Part shown: piece by piece, positions 1 through 5,636 of the stretch
How the letters are laid out: every line of letters begins with the position of its first letter
How positions within the stretch are numbered: position 1 is the first letter of the stretch
Assembly: GCA_024639745.1 (NCBI GenBank)
Contig: JAHEHW010000135.1
Span: forward strand, 1-5,752
Source of the DNA: Salaquimonas sp.
GTDB taxonomy: Bacteria; Pseudomonadota; Alphaproteobacteria; Rhizobiales; Rhizobiaceae
DNA: 5,752 nucleotides
Direction of reading: 5' to 3'
Made by a program: the position numbers and the translations under genes
Notes under the pieces: generated by a model
Databases searched by the model: none
The model's input: only the letters and a program-made list of their open reading frames with translations
What the model was told of the DNA's origin: nothing

Positions 1-1
1 G

Positions 2-718
2 CTGGTCTCGCTCGAGGGGTTCGACCGGCTGCATGATACGCCCGAAACCGCACCGGCCGATCCCTTCGAGGCGCGTGGCGAGGACGACTACACCGCCCAC
101 GCGGAAGATGACAACGGTGTGCATGACGAGGATGACCACGACGGGCGTGGCCACGCCCGCGAGCCCGACAAGATCAACGCCGTCTATGTCGGCGTAGCAA
201 GCCCGGGCGCCATCCTTTCGATCCAGCGAGCCGTAGCGGAGTATAGGACTGAGCCTCTGACGGCGGTCCTGCCGAATGTCGCGCTCCTGCAGCTCTGGTC
301 GATTACCGGTACGGCAGAGAACGCCTTGCGCCTCATGGCTGTGGCGGTGGCGCTTGCGGGGATCGTGGGCATGGTTGTTATGCTTTCTGCCTCACTGGAT
401 GCGCGGCGGCGCGAATTCGCCATTCTCAGGTCGGTCGGGGCCTCGCCCGCGCGGATCTTTTCCCTTATCGTGCTGGAAGCGGCACTCGTTACGGCGGCGG
501 GCATCGTTCTGGGCCTATTTCTGCTTGCAGTGGTGACGGCTGCGGTCCAGCCTTTTATTGCCGCGCAATTAGGTCTGCGTCTCGATGCCGGCGGGATACT
601 GGGGCGGGAAACCCAGATTGTCCTGATCATCTTTGCCGCTGGTCTGATTGCCGGTATTCTGCCGGCACTGCGGGTCTATCGCATGACGCTTGCAGATGGG
701 CTGTCCTTCCGGCTGTGA
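2..718 (+). CDS. ABC transporter permease, FtsX/MacB type, C-terminal 238 residues (5' end outside window)
   Basis: The reading frame is open from the window edge to TGA at 716-718, so the start lies upstream. Residues below are counted from the first visible codon. Residues 1-60 are a polar extracytoplasmic segment with a run of His, Asp and Glu (HDEDDHDGRGH, about residues 42-52). After it come three hydrophobic spans: one beginning LMAVAVALAGIVGM, one LIVLEAALVTAAGIVLGLF and one near the end, IVLIIFAAGLIAGILPA. Between the first two lies the signature FtsX loop RRREFAILRSVGASPARI, which contacts the ATPase. This layout is that of the FtsX domain of MacB/LolC-type permeases, which act by mechanotransmission rather than as classic channels. 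The next gene encodes a DUF3299 protein, and that pairing is known from zinc-responsive loci such as P. aeruginosa PA4063-PA4066. A zinc or other metal role is inferred from the His-rich loop and the neighbour, not shown by the sequence. Confidence 0.9.
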   Translation: MVSLEGFDRLHDTPETAPADPFEARGEDDYTAHAEDDNGVHDEDDHDGRGHAREPDKINAVYVGVASPGAILSIQRAVAEYRTEPLTAVLPNVALLQLWSITGTAENALRLMAVAVALAGIVGMVVMLSASLDARRREFAILRSVGASPARIFSLIVLEAALVTAAGIVLGLFLLAVVTAAVQPFIAAQLGLRLDAGGILGRETQIVLIIFAAGLIAGILPALRVYRMTLADGLSFRL

Positions 719-721
719 GAA

Positions 722-727
722 AGAGGA
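722..727 (+). promoter_or_regulatory. Ribosome binding site of the DUF3299 gene
   Basis: AGAGGA sits 7 nt before ATG 735. It decides the start in favour of 735 over the in-frame TTG at 690, which would lie inside the permease gene and put charged residues ahead of the signal peptide. Confidence 0.7.
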
Positions 728-734
728 TTTATCG

Positions 735-1394
735 ATGATATTGTTACGCTTGATTGTCGCGGCTTCGCTGACCTGCGTCCTCTGGGTGTCCGCTGTTCTC
801 GCAGAGGCCGTCCAGATCGGATGGGACGATCTCGCTCCTGCCGCCGAGGCGTACGAGAACCCCTTCGCCGACCTAGAACCCGACCAGCTGAGTGACCTCA
901 GAACGGTTCTTCGGTCGCGGTCTGCCGGCGCGGGCGCAGGCGCGTTGACACCGGAAATGAAGCAGGAGGCCGAGGCGGCGACCGCGCGCCTCGAAGCAAG
1001 CGGGCTCGACATCGACCGGCTGTTTGAGCAGCGTGAGGTTATCATGGAGAAGCGTATCGCCGCGGCGACTGCGATCAGACCGGACATCGTCGGGCAGGAC
1101 ATTCGCATGCCCGGATACCTTCTGCCGCTGGACCTTCGCGATGGAAAGGCTGTCGAATTCCTACTGGTCCCGACGGTGGGTGCCTGTATACACACGCCGC
1201 CGCCACCCGCCAACCAGATGGTGCATGTGCGTTATCCCAAGGGCGTGGAGATCGAAGGCTTGTATTCGCCGGTCTGGATCCGCGGGACGATGATGACAGA
1301 GCAGACAACGCAGACGGTGCGCTATTCCGACGGCCAGGCGCAGGTCGATGTCAGCTACGTAATGTCGGCCGACCTCGTCGAACCCTATCGGTGA
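735..1394 (+). CDS. Secreted DUF3299-domain protein, zinc-locus type
   Basis: This is a 219-residue protein starting at ATG 735 behind a good ribosome binding site. The N-terminus (MILLRLIVAASLTCVLWVSA) is a typical Sec signal peptide with likely cleavage after AVLA, so the mature protein should be periplasmic. A charged, helical middle (about residues 50-115) contains an Ala/Glu-rich stretch (MKQEAEAATARLEASG). The C-terminal part (about 118-215) carries the DUF3299 pattern: MPGYLLPLD, then FLLVPTVGACIHTPPPPANQ with Cys151 and His153, then VWIRGTM. The function of DUF3299 is not established. Family members recur beside FtsX-type permeases and ABC ATPases in zinc-responsive operons (V. cholerae zrg, P. 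aeruginosa PA4063-PA4066, from memory). Here the gene follows the permease by 16 nt on the same strand, so co-transcription is likely. The conserved Cys-x-His suggests a metal site, which is inference. Confidence 0.87.
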   Translation: MILLRLIVAASLTCVLWVSAVLAEAVQIGWDDLAPAAEAYENPFADLEPDQLSDLRTVLRSRSAGAGAGALTPEMKQEAEAATARLEASGLDIDRLFEQREVIMEKRIAAATAIRPDIVGQDIRMPGYLLPLDLRDGKAVEFLLVPTVGACIHTPPPPANQMVHVRYPKGVEIEGLYSPVWIRGTMMTEQTTQTVRYSDGQAQVDVSYVMSADLVEPYR

Positions 1395-1418
1395 CCTCAG
1401 ACCGCACTGTGTGGTGCG

Positions 1419-1625
1419 CTCCCTGTTCTAGCCGGCGGCCTGGAAAAACAGATCGGCGGCTTGGTCGAGCACGACAACAGTCGCCACTTCCACGAAAGAC
1501 TGGCCAATGTGACTCCGACGGGCGTCTACCACGGCCGCGGCGCGACCATCCACAAGGTGAGAAAGGAGATCAAGAAGCAGACGATCCAGAAACGCCGCTT
1601 GCAGCGCCGGGCTGCTGCCGCCTAG
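1419..1625 (+). pseudogene. IS3-family transposase, C-terminal remnant
   Basis: In the frame ending at TAG 1623-1625 the translation contains LEKQIGGLVEHDNSRHFHE, then RLANVTPTGVYHGRGATI, then IKKQTIQKRRLQRR. This is the recognisable tail of IS3-family orfB transposases, whose usual forms are close to EHYNHRRYHESL, NVTPADVYFGR and IKRxTIxxRRLQ. Clear similarity begins near LAGGLEK (about 1428), corresponding to the LPGDLE segment just after the catalytic DDE residues. Upstream of about 1419 the similarity stops, all catalytic residues are gone, and no start codon or left end is seen. The piece shares a reading frame with, and lies only about 25 nt beyond, the stop of the DUF3299 gene. It is a dead fragment of an old insertion, perhaps removed by a deletion that joined it to the zinc locus. 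The family call is firm; the subgroup is not determined. Confidence 0.8.
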
Positions 1626-1790
1626 ACTCAAACCGAAACCGAACGAGAGCTTCCGTTACAAAATAACCCACGCGTTCCGAAAAACTTTGACGACGGACAA
1701 ACGCGACATCGCCCGGCAACCAGTTGATTCGGGGTCGATAGGGCTTGTAAAGGGCGTTCGCAGTCGATTCGGCTGGCTCCGAACTTGGGA
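1626..1790. other. Gap between transposase remnant and mscS; possible right end of the lost IS
   Basis: No gene is visible here. The first part probably still belongs to the insertion sequence: about 75 nt past the transposase stop lies a stretch ending CTTTGACGACGGACA (1685-1699), which has the ...CA end expected for an IS3-type right terminal repeat. The partner left end is absent, so the repeat cannot be confirmed. The rest must hold the mscS promoter. Confidence 0.35.
1724..1751 (+). promoter_or_regulatory. Weak sigma70-like promoter candidate for mscS
   Basis: TTGATT (1724-1729) and TGTAAA (1746-1751) are separated by 16 nt, each matching four of six consensus bases. Transcription would start about 30 nt before the gene. 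The match is weak and could be chance. Confidence 0.25.
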
Positions 1791-2897
1791 ATGCACTTGG
1801 ACCACCTGAATAACGCAACCACAAGACTACTGGCGCAGGTAATCGATTGGGCCCAAAGCCTCGACATCGGTGAGATCGCCGTAGGCGGCGTCATCTTCCT
1901 GGCTGTGTTCCTTGCGCGCAGACCCCTCGCCAGAGGCGCGTATGCGGTTCTGGCACATATCACTAAGAGCATCCAGATACCACTCAACAGCGCGGTTGAA
2001 CGCGCGGCACTTCCCGCGATCCGCGTGCTGATTATTTCCCTGCCTCTCCATAATCTGCTCGAGGCCTTGAATCTCCCGCCCTTGATCGATCAGACCCTCG
2101 AACGGCTCGTCATGTCGATCGTCATCGCAGCCGTTTTTGCAGCGACATATACACTTACGAGCGCCGCGGTGCGCTGGATAGTCAGCGCCAGGCGACATCA
2201 GAACGGGTTGCAGCTTGACTGGCTCAATAAGATCTTCAAGGCGATCGTCTTCGTTGTCGGCGTGGTCGCGGTACTGCAGGTCTGGGGCGTGAATATCGGA
2301 CCTGTCGCGACAGGAATGGGCGTCCTGGGAGCCGGAATGGCCATTGCCGCCCAGGATTTGTTCAGGAACCTGATTGCCGGTATGGCCAGCGTCGGGGAAC
2401 GCCGGTTCGAGATCGGCGATTGGATCCGCGTCGAAGGTGTCGTGGAAGGGATCGTCGAGAAGGTCGAATTGCGCTCAACCCTCGTTCGGCAGTTCGATCA
2501 GGCCGCCGTTCATGTGCCGAACGCGGAACTTGCCAACACGACGATGAAAAACTTCACGCGCCGCCAGCACCGACAGATCTATTGGACAATCCAGGTTGTC
2601 TACGGAACGACCGCGGATCAGCTCACCAGAATCCGGGATGATATCAGGGCCTATATCGAAAGCAGCGAAGATTTCGTCCCGGCGGACGAAATCGACAGCT
2701 ATATTTATCTGGATACCTTCTCCGACAGTTCCATCGACATTCTGGTCTGGTGCTACACGAAGACGACGGAATTCGGTGAATATCTGGCGGCCAAGGATCG
2801 CTTGCTTCTAGCGATAAAGCGGATTGTCGAAGACGCCGGCAGTTCCTTCGCGTTTCCGACACGCATGATTGTCTCGGGGCCGCAGGCTGAAACTTGA
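1791..2897 (+). CDS. MscS-family mechanosensitive ion channel
   Basis: From ATG 1791 this is a 368-residue inner-membrane protein. Hydrophobic spans lie near residues 24-44 (IAVGGVIFLAVFLA), 105-130 (LVMSIVIAAVFAATYTLTSA) and 145-165 (IFKAIVFVVGVVAVLQVWGV), with a weaker one near 75-90. Next comes the pore helix and gate region GVLGAGMAIAAQDLFRNLIA, equivalent to the Gly/Ala-rich TM3 of E. coli MscS. The beta domain follows with FEIGDWIRVEGVVEGIVEKV and VHVPNAELANTTMKNFTRR, both typical of MscS. The remaining C-terminal alpha/beta part forms the cytosolic vestibule. Such channels open under membrane tension and release solutes during hypo-osmotic shock. It is longer than E. coli MscS (286 residues) because of extra N-terminal spans, as in YnaI/YbdG-like members. 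The start is uncertain: TTG 1785 is two codons upstream in frame and neither has a strong ribosome binding site. It is monocistronic and convergent with glnS. Confidence 0.9.
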   Translation: MHLDHLNNATTRLLAQVIDWAQSLDIGEIAVGGVIFLAVFLARRPLARGAYAVLAHITKSIQIPLNSAVERAALPAIRVLIISLPLHNLLEALNLPPLIDQTLERLVMSIVIAAVFAATYTLTSAAVRWIVSARRHQNGLQLDWLNKIFKAIVFVVGVVAVLQVWGVNIGPVATGMGVLGAGMAIAAQDLFRNLIAGMASVGERRFEIGDWIRVEGVVEGIVEKVELRSTLVRQFDQAAVHVPNAELANTTMKNFTRRQHRQIYWTIQVVYGTTADQLTRIRDDIRAYIESSEDFVPADEIDSYIYLDTFSDSSIDILVWCYTKTTEFGEYLAAKDRLLLAIKRIVEDAGSSFAFPTRMIVSGPQAET

Positions 2898-3117
2898 TCC
2901 GCAATGCGGAGCATCGGGAAGTTATCCCGGAAGGCATCAAGAGAGCGATGTCGGCGATTGCAACATTTCTGCCGGCTTGAAGATTCGCCAGAAGCGGTGG
3001 ATTTCGCTGGGGCAGCAGACATTTTCCGTCATCTTGCGCAAGCACGATTCTTCTGAGCTCAGAAGCCGTCATCTGCAAGCTGCAAGCCTGATCTGCCGGC
3101 TCTCATTTCATGTGCTT
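2898..3117. other. mscS downstream region without a convincing gene
   Basis: Directly after the mscS stop are two small hairpins, TCCGC/GCGGA (2898-2910) and CGGGA/TCCCG (2915-2929), neither followed by a T run, so they are at best a weak terminator for mscS. Short open frames exist (50 codons from ATG 2904; 28 codons from TTG 2894) but have no ribosome binding site or recognisable family. Confidence 0.5.
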
Positions 3118-3141
3118 TGGTGCGCCGGTCCGGACTCGAAC
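3118..3141 (-). other. tRNA 3'-end-like fragment (T-loop, acceptor half, CCA)
   Basis: Read on the minus strand, this stretch is G-TTCGAGT-CCGGA-CCGGCGC-A-CCA. That is a canonical T-loop with the invariant TTCRA, the 3' half of a T-stem, a 7-nt acceptor half, a discriminator base and an encoded CCA. The 5' half of the T-stem does not pair (GCAAG instead of TCCGG), and no anticodon arm or D-arm is found upstream. It is therefore not a functional tRNA gene. It looks like the kind of tRNA end left behind by an integrating element or a partial duplication. Chance resemblance is possible but the match covers 24 nt. Confidence 0.45.
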
Positions 3142-3162
3142 TTGCTGGTGCCCGATTACTCT

Positions 3163-3186
3163 GCCGGTGCAGCCTGATGCACCGGC
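3163..3186 (-). terminator. Perfect 9-bp hairpin just after glnS, no T run
   Basis: GCCGGTGCA (3163-3171) and TGCACCGGC (3178-3186) pair perfectly over a 6-nt loop. The hairpin begins 4 nt past the glnS stop codon. Neither side has a T tract, so it may stabilise the glnS transcript end or work as a Rho-assisted or weak bidirectional terminator between two converging genes. Confidence 0.45.
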
Positions 3187-3190
3187 CCGC

Positions 3191-4891
3191 CTATTTCTGC
3201 GCCTTCTGGATCTTCTTCCATGTGTCCTTCAGGGAAACGATCTCGTTGAACACGGTGCGCCCGGGCGTCGAATCCGGATCGACGCAGAAATACCCCAACC
3301 GTTCGAACTGCACCTGCGCGCCGACCGGCTCGCCGGCAAGCGCCGGCTCCGTCTTCGCCGCCTCGATGACGGTCTTGGAATTCCGATTGATGGCGGCGAG
3401 GAAATCCTCCTCGGCGGCGGGATTGTCGCTTGCGAACAGCTGCTCGAAGCGGCGCACCTCGGCGTCGACGGCGGTCGCGATGTTGACCCAGTGCAGGGTT
3501 CCGCGGACCTTGCGCCCGTCGGGCGAATCGCCGCCCCGAGATGCGGGGTCGTAGGTGCACCGCAGCTCAACGACCTTGCCGCTCTCGTCCCTGATGACAT
3601 CGGTACAGGTGATGAAATAGGCATAGCGCAGCCGCACCTCGCGCCCGGGGGCGAGCCGGAAGAACTTCTTCGGCGGATCCTCGCGGAAGTCGTCCCGTTC
3701 GATGTAAAGGGTCCGAGAAAACTCGACGGGCCGCGTGCCCGCGCCCTCGTCCTCCGGATTGTTGACGGCGTCGAGCAGTTCGCTCTCGCCTTCCGGGTAG
3801 TTCTCGATGACAACCTTCAACGGTTTGAGAACAGCCATACGCCGCAGGGCATGGCGATTGAGATATTCCCGCGTGCAGAATTCCAGAAAGGCGTAATCGA
3901 CGACGCTGTCGGCGCGGGCAACGCCGATATCGCGGGCAAAATCGCGCACCGCCTGCGCCGGGATTCCGCGCCTGCGCATGCCGCGTAGGGTCGGCATTCT
4001 GGGATCGTCCCAGCCGTCGACGACCCCGTCCTTGACCAGCTGCATAAGCTTGCGCTTGGACAGCATCGTGTGGGTCAGGTTGAGGCGGGCAAATTCATAC
4101 TGTTTCGGCGTCGACGGGGTCGGCAGACATTCGATCAGCCAGTCGTAAAGCGGCCGGTGGTCGGCGAATTCCAGCGTGCACAGGGAATGGGACACCCCCT
4201 CAATCGCATCCGACTGGCCATGGGCATAATCGTAGGTCGGGTAAATGCACCAGGCATCGCCGGTGCGCGGATGGGCTTCGTGCAGGACGCGGTAAAGCAC
4301 CGGGTCGCGCATGTTGATGTTGCCCGACGCCATGTCGATCCTGGCGCGCAGGGTCTTGGCCCCGTTCGGGAATTCGCCCGCCCGCATGCGCCGGAAGAGG
4401 TCGAGATTCTCGTCCACAGACCGGTCGCGATGGGGGCTGTTGCGGCCCGGCTCCTTGAGCGTGCCGCGATAGGCGCGGATCTCGTCGGCGCTGAGATCGT
4501 CGACATAGGCGTTGCCGGTCTCAATCAGGTGCTCGGCCCAGTCGTAGAGCTGCTGAAAATAGTCGGAGGCATAGAGCGTCGTGCCGCCCCAGTCATAACC
4601 GAGCCAGTTCAGATCGTCTTGAATGGCTTCGATATATTCCATCTCCTCCTTGACCGGATTGGTATCGTCCATGCGCAGGTTGCAGCGGCCGCCGAACTCG
4701 GCGGCCATGCCGAAATTCAGGCCGATCGACTTGGCATGGCCGATATGGAGATAGCCGTTCGGCTCCGGCGGGAACCGGGTCACGACATCCGTTACCCGGC
4801 CGGACGCAAGGTCTTCCCGGATGATGTCCCGCACGAAATGGTCCGGGCCGTCGCGCCCGGTCTCGGTTGTCGCGTGATCTTTGTCGGTCAT
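3191..4891 (-). CDS. glnS: Glutaminyl-tRNA synthetase
   Basis: The 566-residue product is a full-length class I GlnRS (E. coli: 554), charging tRNA-Gln with glutamine in the cytoplasm. The ATP-site motif is intact as [16 protein letters not shown] (HIGH at 49-52), and the KMSKS equivalent is MLSKRKL (276-282). Other GlnRS hallmarks are [63 protein letters not shown] and [16 protein letters not shown]. The C-terminal half, from about residue 350, is the double beta-barrel anticodon-binding region ([28 protein letters not shown]). The start is ATG 4891. The frame stays open for another 345 nt upstream, but that translation does not resemble GlnRS and contains the likely promoter. Many alphaproteobacteria lack GlnRS and instead make Gln-tRNA through GluRS and GatCAB, so its presence is lineage-informative. 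No frameshift or missing residue is seen. Confidence 0.97.
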   Translation of the reverse strand: MTDKDHATTETGRDGPDHFVRDIIREDLASGRVTDVVTRFPPEPNGYLHIGHAKSIGLNFGMAAEFGGRCNLRMDDTNPVKEEMEYIEAIQDDLNWLGYDWGGTTLYASDYFQQLYDWAEHLIETGNAYVDDLSADEIRAYRGTLKEPGRNSPHRDRSVDENLDLFRRMRAGEFPNGAKTLRARIDMASGNINMRDPVLYRVLHEAHPRTGDAWCIYPTYDYAHGQSDAIEGVSHSLCTLEFADHRPLYDWLIECLPTPSTPKQYEFARLNLTHTMLSKRKLMQLVKDGVVDGWDDPRMPTLRGMRRRGIPAQAVRDFARDIGVARADSVVDYAFLEFCTREYLNRHALRRMAVLKPLKVVIENYPEGESELLDAVNNPEDEGAGTRPVEFSRTLYIERDDFREDPPKKFFRLAPGREVRLRYAYFITCTDVIRDESGKVVELRCTYDPASRGGDSPDGRKVRGTLHWVNIATAVDAEVRRFEQLFASDNPAAEEDFLAAINRNSKTVIEAAKTEPALAGEPVGAQVQFERLGYFCVDPDSTPGRTVFNEIVSLKDTWKKIQKAQK

Positions 4892-4907
4892 GATCCCGAA
4901 CTTGCTG

Positions 4908-4938
4908 ATCTTAAGACGTTTTGGGACTTGTGCGTCAA
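4908..4938 (-). promoter_or_regulatory. Candidate glnS promoter
   Basis: On the minus strand TTGACG (4938-4933) is followed after 19 nt by TAAGAT (4913-4908), or after 17-18 nt by the overlapping CTTAAG/TTAAGA. The -35 box matches five of six consensus bases; the -10 box is only moderate. It would give a very short leader before ATG 4891. Confidence 0.38.
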
Positions 4939-5077
4939 CTAAGCGGCTGAGGCAAGCGCCGAAAGCGCCACAATTGAATTGCTCAGCGCATTGAAGCCGC
5001 GAACACGGCGACCTGACGGCGCGTCGATAGGCCAACGAGGGAGTGTTTTGTCTGTCTGATTTGTCCTGCGCGCAGTG
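4939..5077. other. Intergenic region upstream of glnS
   Basis: No gene is seen. It contains an 11-bp inverted repeat CAATTGAATTG (4971-4981) and a short tandem AAGCGCC repeat (about 4954-4969), either of which could be a protein-binding site for glnS control. No tRNA-like leader or T-box-like structure is apparent. Confidence 0.4.
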
Positions 5078-5101
5078 AAAAGATCTGCCGTTCAGCGGAT
5101 C
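5078..5101 (-). terminator. Weak intrinsic terminator of the 59-residue membrane protein gene
   Basis: On the minus strand GATCCGCT (5101-5094) and GGCAGATC (5089-5082) pair over a GAAC loop, with one mismatch and one G-T pair, followed by TTTT (5081-5078). It overlaps the stop codon at 5102-5100, which supports this gene as the end of a transcription unit. Confidence 0.45.
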
Positions 5102-5279
5102 AGCCGATATTCCAGAGCACCTGCGGGTGGTCGGCCGGGACCGAGGCCGGGCCAGAGCCGCCGGGAACCGGGTCGGTTCTTTCAGCCGAGATGACGATCG
5201 TACCAGCGAAAACCAGCGCGGTGGCCGCGATCGCAAAGACGGGAAAAAATCCGGCGCGGGAAGGATTTGGGCGGGTCAT
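5100..5279 (-). CDS. Small single-span membrane protein, 59 residues, unknown function
   Basis: The product starts [19 protein letters not shown]. It has a short basic N-terminus, one hydrophobic span (about residues 11-31, [20 protein letters not shown]) and a Pro/Gly/Ser-rich tail of about 27 residues ending HPQVLWNIG. By the positive-inside rule the tail should be outside the cytoplasm. I do not recognise the family. ATG 5279 was chosen because translation further upstream is Arg/Ser-rich and does not look like protein; the ribosome binding site (GCGAAG) is weak, and an in-frame GTG 4 codons upstream is an alternative. A hairpin with TTTT overlaps the stop. It lies on the same strand as, and about 150 nt beyond, another small membrane protein gene, so the two may share a role or an upstream partner. 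Confidence 0.55.
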   Translation of the reverse strand: MTRPNPSRAGFFPVFAIAATALVFAGTIVISAERTDPVPGGSGPASVPADHPQVLWNIG

Positions 5280-5341
5280 CTTCGCATTCACTTTGAGTCT
5301 GGATGTGGAGCAGAAACTGCCAGGGCAATATCGTCCTGCCG

Positions 5342-5384
5342 GCTGAATGCCGGATGAACGGACCCGGCATTCCGCTTTTTTTTT
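5342..5384 (+). terminator. Strong intrinsic terminator in the + direction with no visible + gene
   Basis: GAATGCCGG (5345-5353) and CCGGCATTC (5364-5372) pair perfectly over a 10-nt loop. The stem extends by two further pairs past one mismatch (5342-5343 with 5374-5375) and is followed at once by nine T (5376-5384). This is a textbook Rho-independent terminator for + strand transcription. Read on the minus strand it has As before the stem and no T run after it, so it would not end the minus-strand genes around it. Confidence 0.8.
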
Positions 5385-5427
5385 GCCTGACGCGGTCAAT
5401 CGGTCCCCTTTCGGCAGGCTGAAGTGC

Positions 5428-5559
5428 TCAGAACGGGCCCTGAATGATCTGGAAGCTGTCGAGCGTGATGGCCGTCAGTGCGCCGAAGAAGATAACGACG
5501 GCCGCCGTCTGCAATGTAACGGCCATAACGGTGACGGTGGTGAACAAACGATCCAACAT
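5428..5559 (-). CDS. Small membrane peptide, 43 residues, unknown function
   Basis: ATG 5559 is preceded by AGGAG (5570-5566) in the run GAGGAGAGAG with 6 nt spacing, the best ribosome binding site in the window. The product MLDRLFTTVTVMAVTLQTAA... is almost entirely one transmembrane helix (about residues 6-33), followed by a short tail ending SFQIIQGPF. I do not recognise a family. The length and shape recall small accessory subunits of membrane complexes, but it lacks any motif I could tie to one. It begins 73 nt after the stop of a membrane protein gene on the same strand and may be co-transcribed with it. A longer in-frame extension upstream exists but is Ser/Pro/Arg-rich and crosses the other gene in a different frame, so it is rejected. 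Confidence 0.65.
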   Translation of the reverse strand: MLDRLFTTVTVMAVTLQTAAVVIFFGALTAITLDSFQIIQGPF

Positions 5560-5565
5560 GGCTCT

Positions 5566-5570
5566 CTCCT
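5566..5570 (-). promoter_or_regulatory. Ribosome binding site of the 43-residue membrane peptide
   Basis: AGGAG on the minus strand, 6 nt before ATG 5559. It fixes the start of this very short gene and is the main evidence that it is translated. Confidence 0.7.
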
Positions 5571-5622
5571 CAACGAGCGTCCTGCTCTTTCCCGGAGATG
5601 GTGACGGCAGAGGCTCATCAAA

Positions 5623-5636
5623 GTGACGGCCGTCAC
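5623..5636. repeat. 14-bp perfect palindrome with an extra direct half-site
   Basis: GTGACGGCCGTCAC is a perfect dyad without a spacer. The half-site GTGACGGC is repeated in direct orientation at 5601-5608, exactly 22 bp (about two helical turns) away. The cluster lies between the upstream membrane gene, whose TGA is inside the palindrome, and the 43-residue gene. This arrangement suits an operator, but no regulator is identified. Confidence 0.5.

Noticed and set aside
1391..1666. 91-codon + strand frame starting MTSDRTVWCAPC
   Set aside because: It is out of frame with the IS3 transposase remnant, which accounts for this stretch.
2894..2980. 28-codon tail reading IRNAEHREVIPEGIKRAM
   Set aside because: It looks somewhat protein-like and might be the remnant of a lost gene, but it is too short to assign and overlaps the mscS stop.
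2904..3056. 50-codon frame after mscS beginning MRSIGKLSRKAS
   Set aside because: No ribosome binding site, Arg/Cys-rich composition and no family resemblance; probably chance.
3110..3988. A 292-codon open frame on the + strand antisense to glnS
   Set aside because: Its translation has no recognisable domain and arises from the strong third-position GC bias of glnS; the opposite strand encodes a complete, motif-perfect GlnRS.
4070..4942. A 290-codon + strand open frame antisense to the glnS 5' half
   Set aside because: Same shadow effect of a GC-rich gene; no ribosome binding site or domain, and it fully overlaps the catalytic region of GlnRS.
4892..5236. N-terminal extension of glnS
   Set aside because: The frame is open but its translation does not resemble GlnRS and it covers the candidate promoter; ATG 4891 gives the normal family length.
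5127..5357. 76-codon + strand frame ending near the orphan terminator
   Set aside because: Considered as the source of the terminated transcript, but its Arg/Gly/Asp-rich translation is a shadow of the minus-strand membrane protein, and no ribosome binding site is evident.
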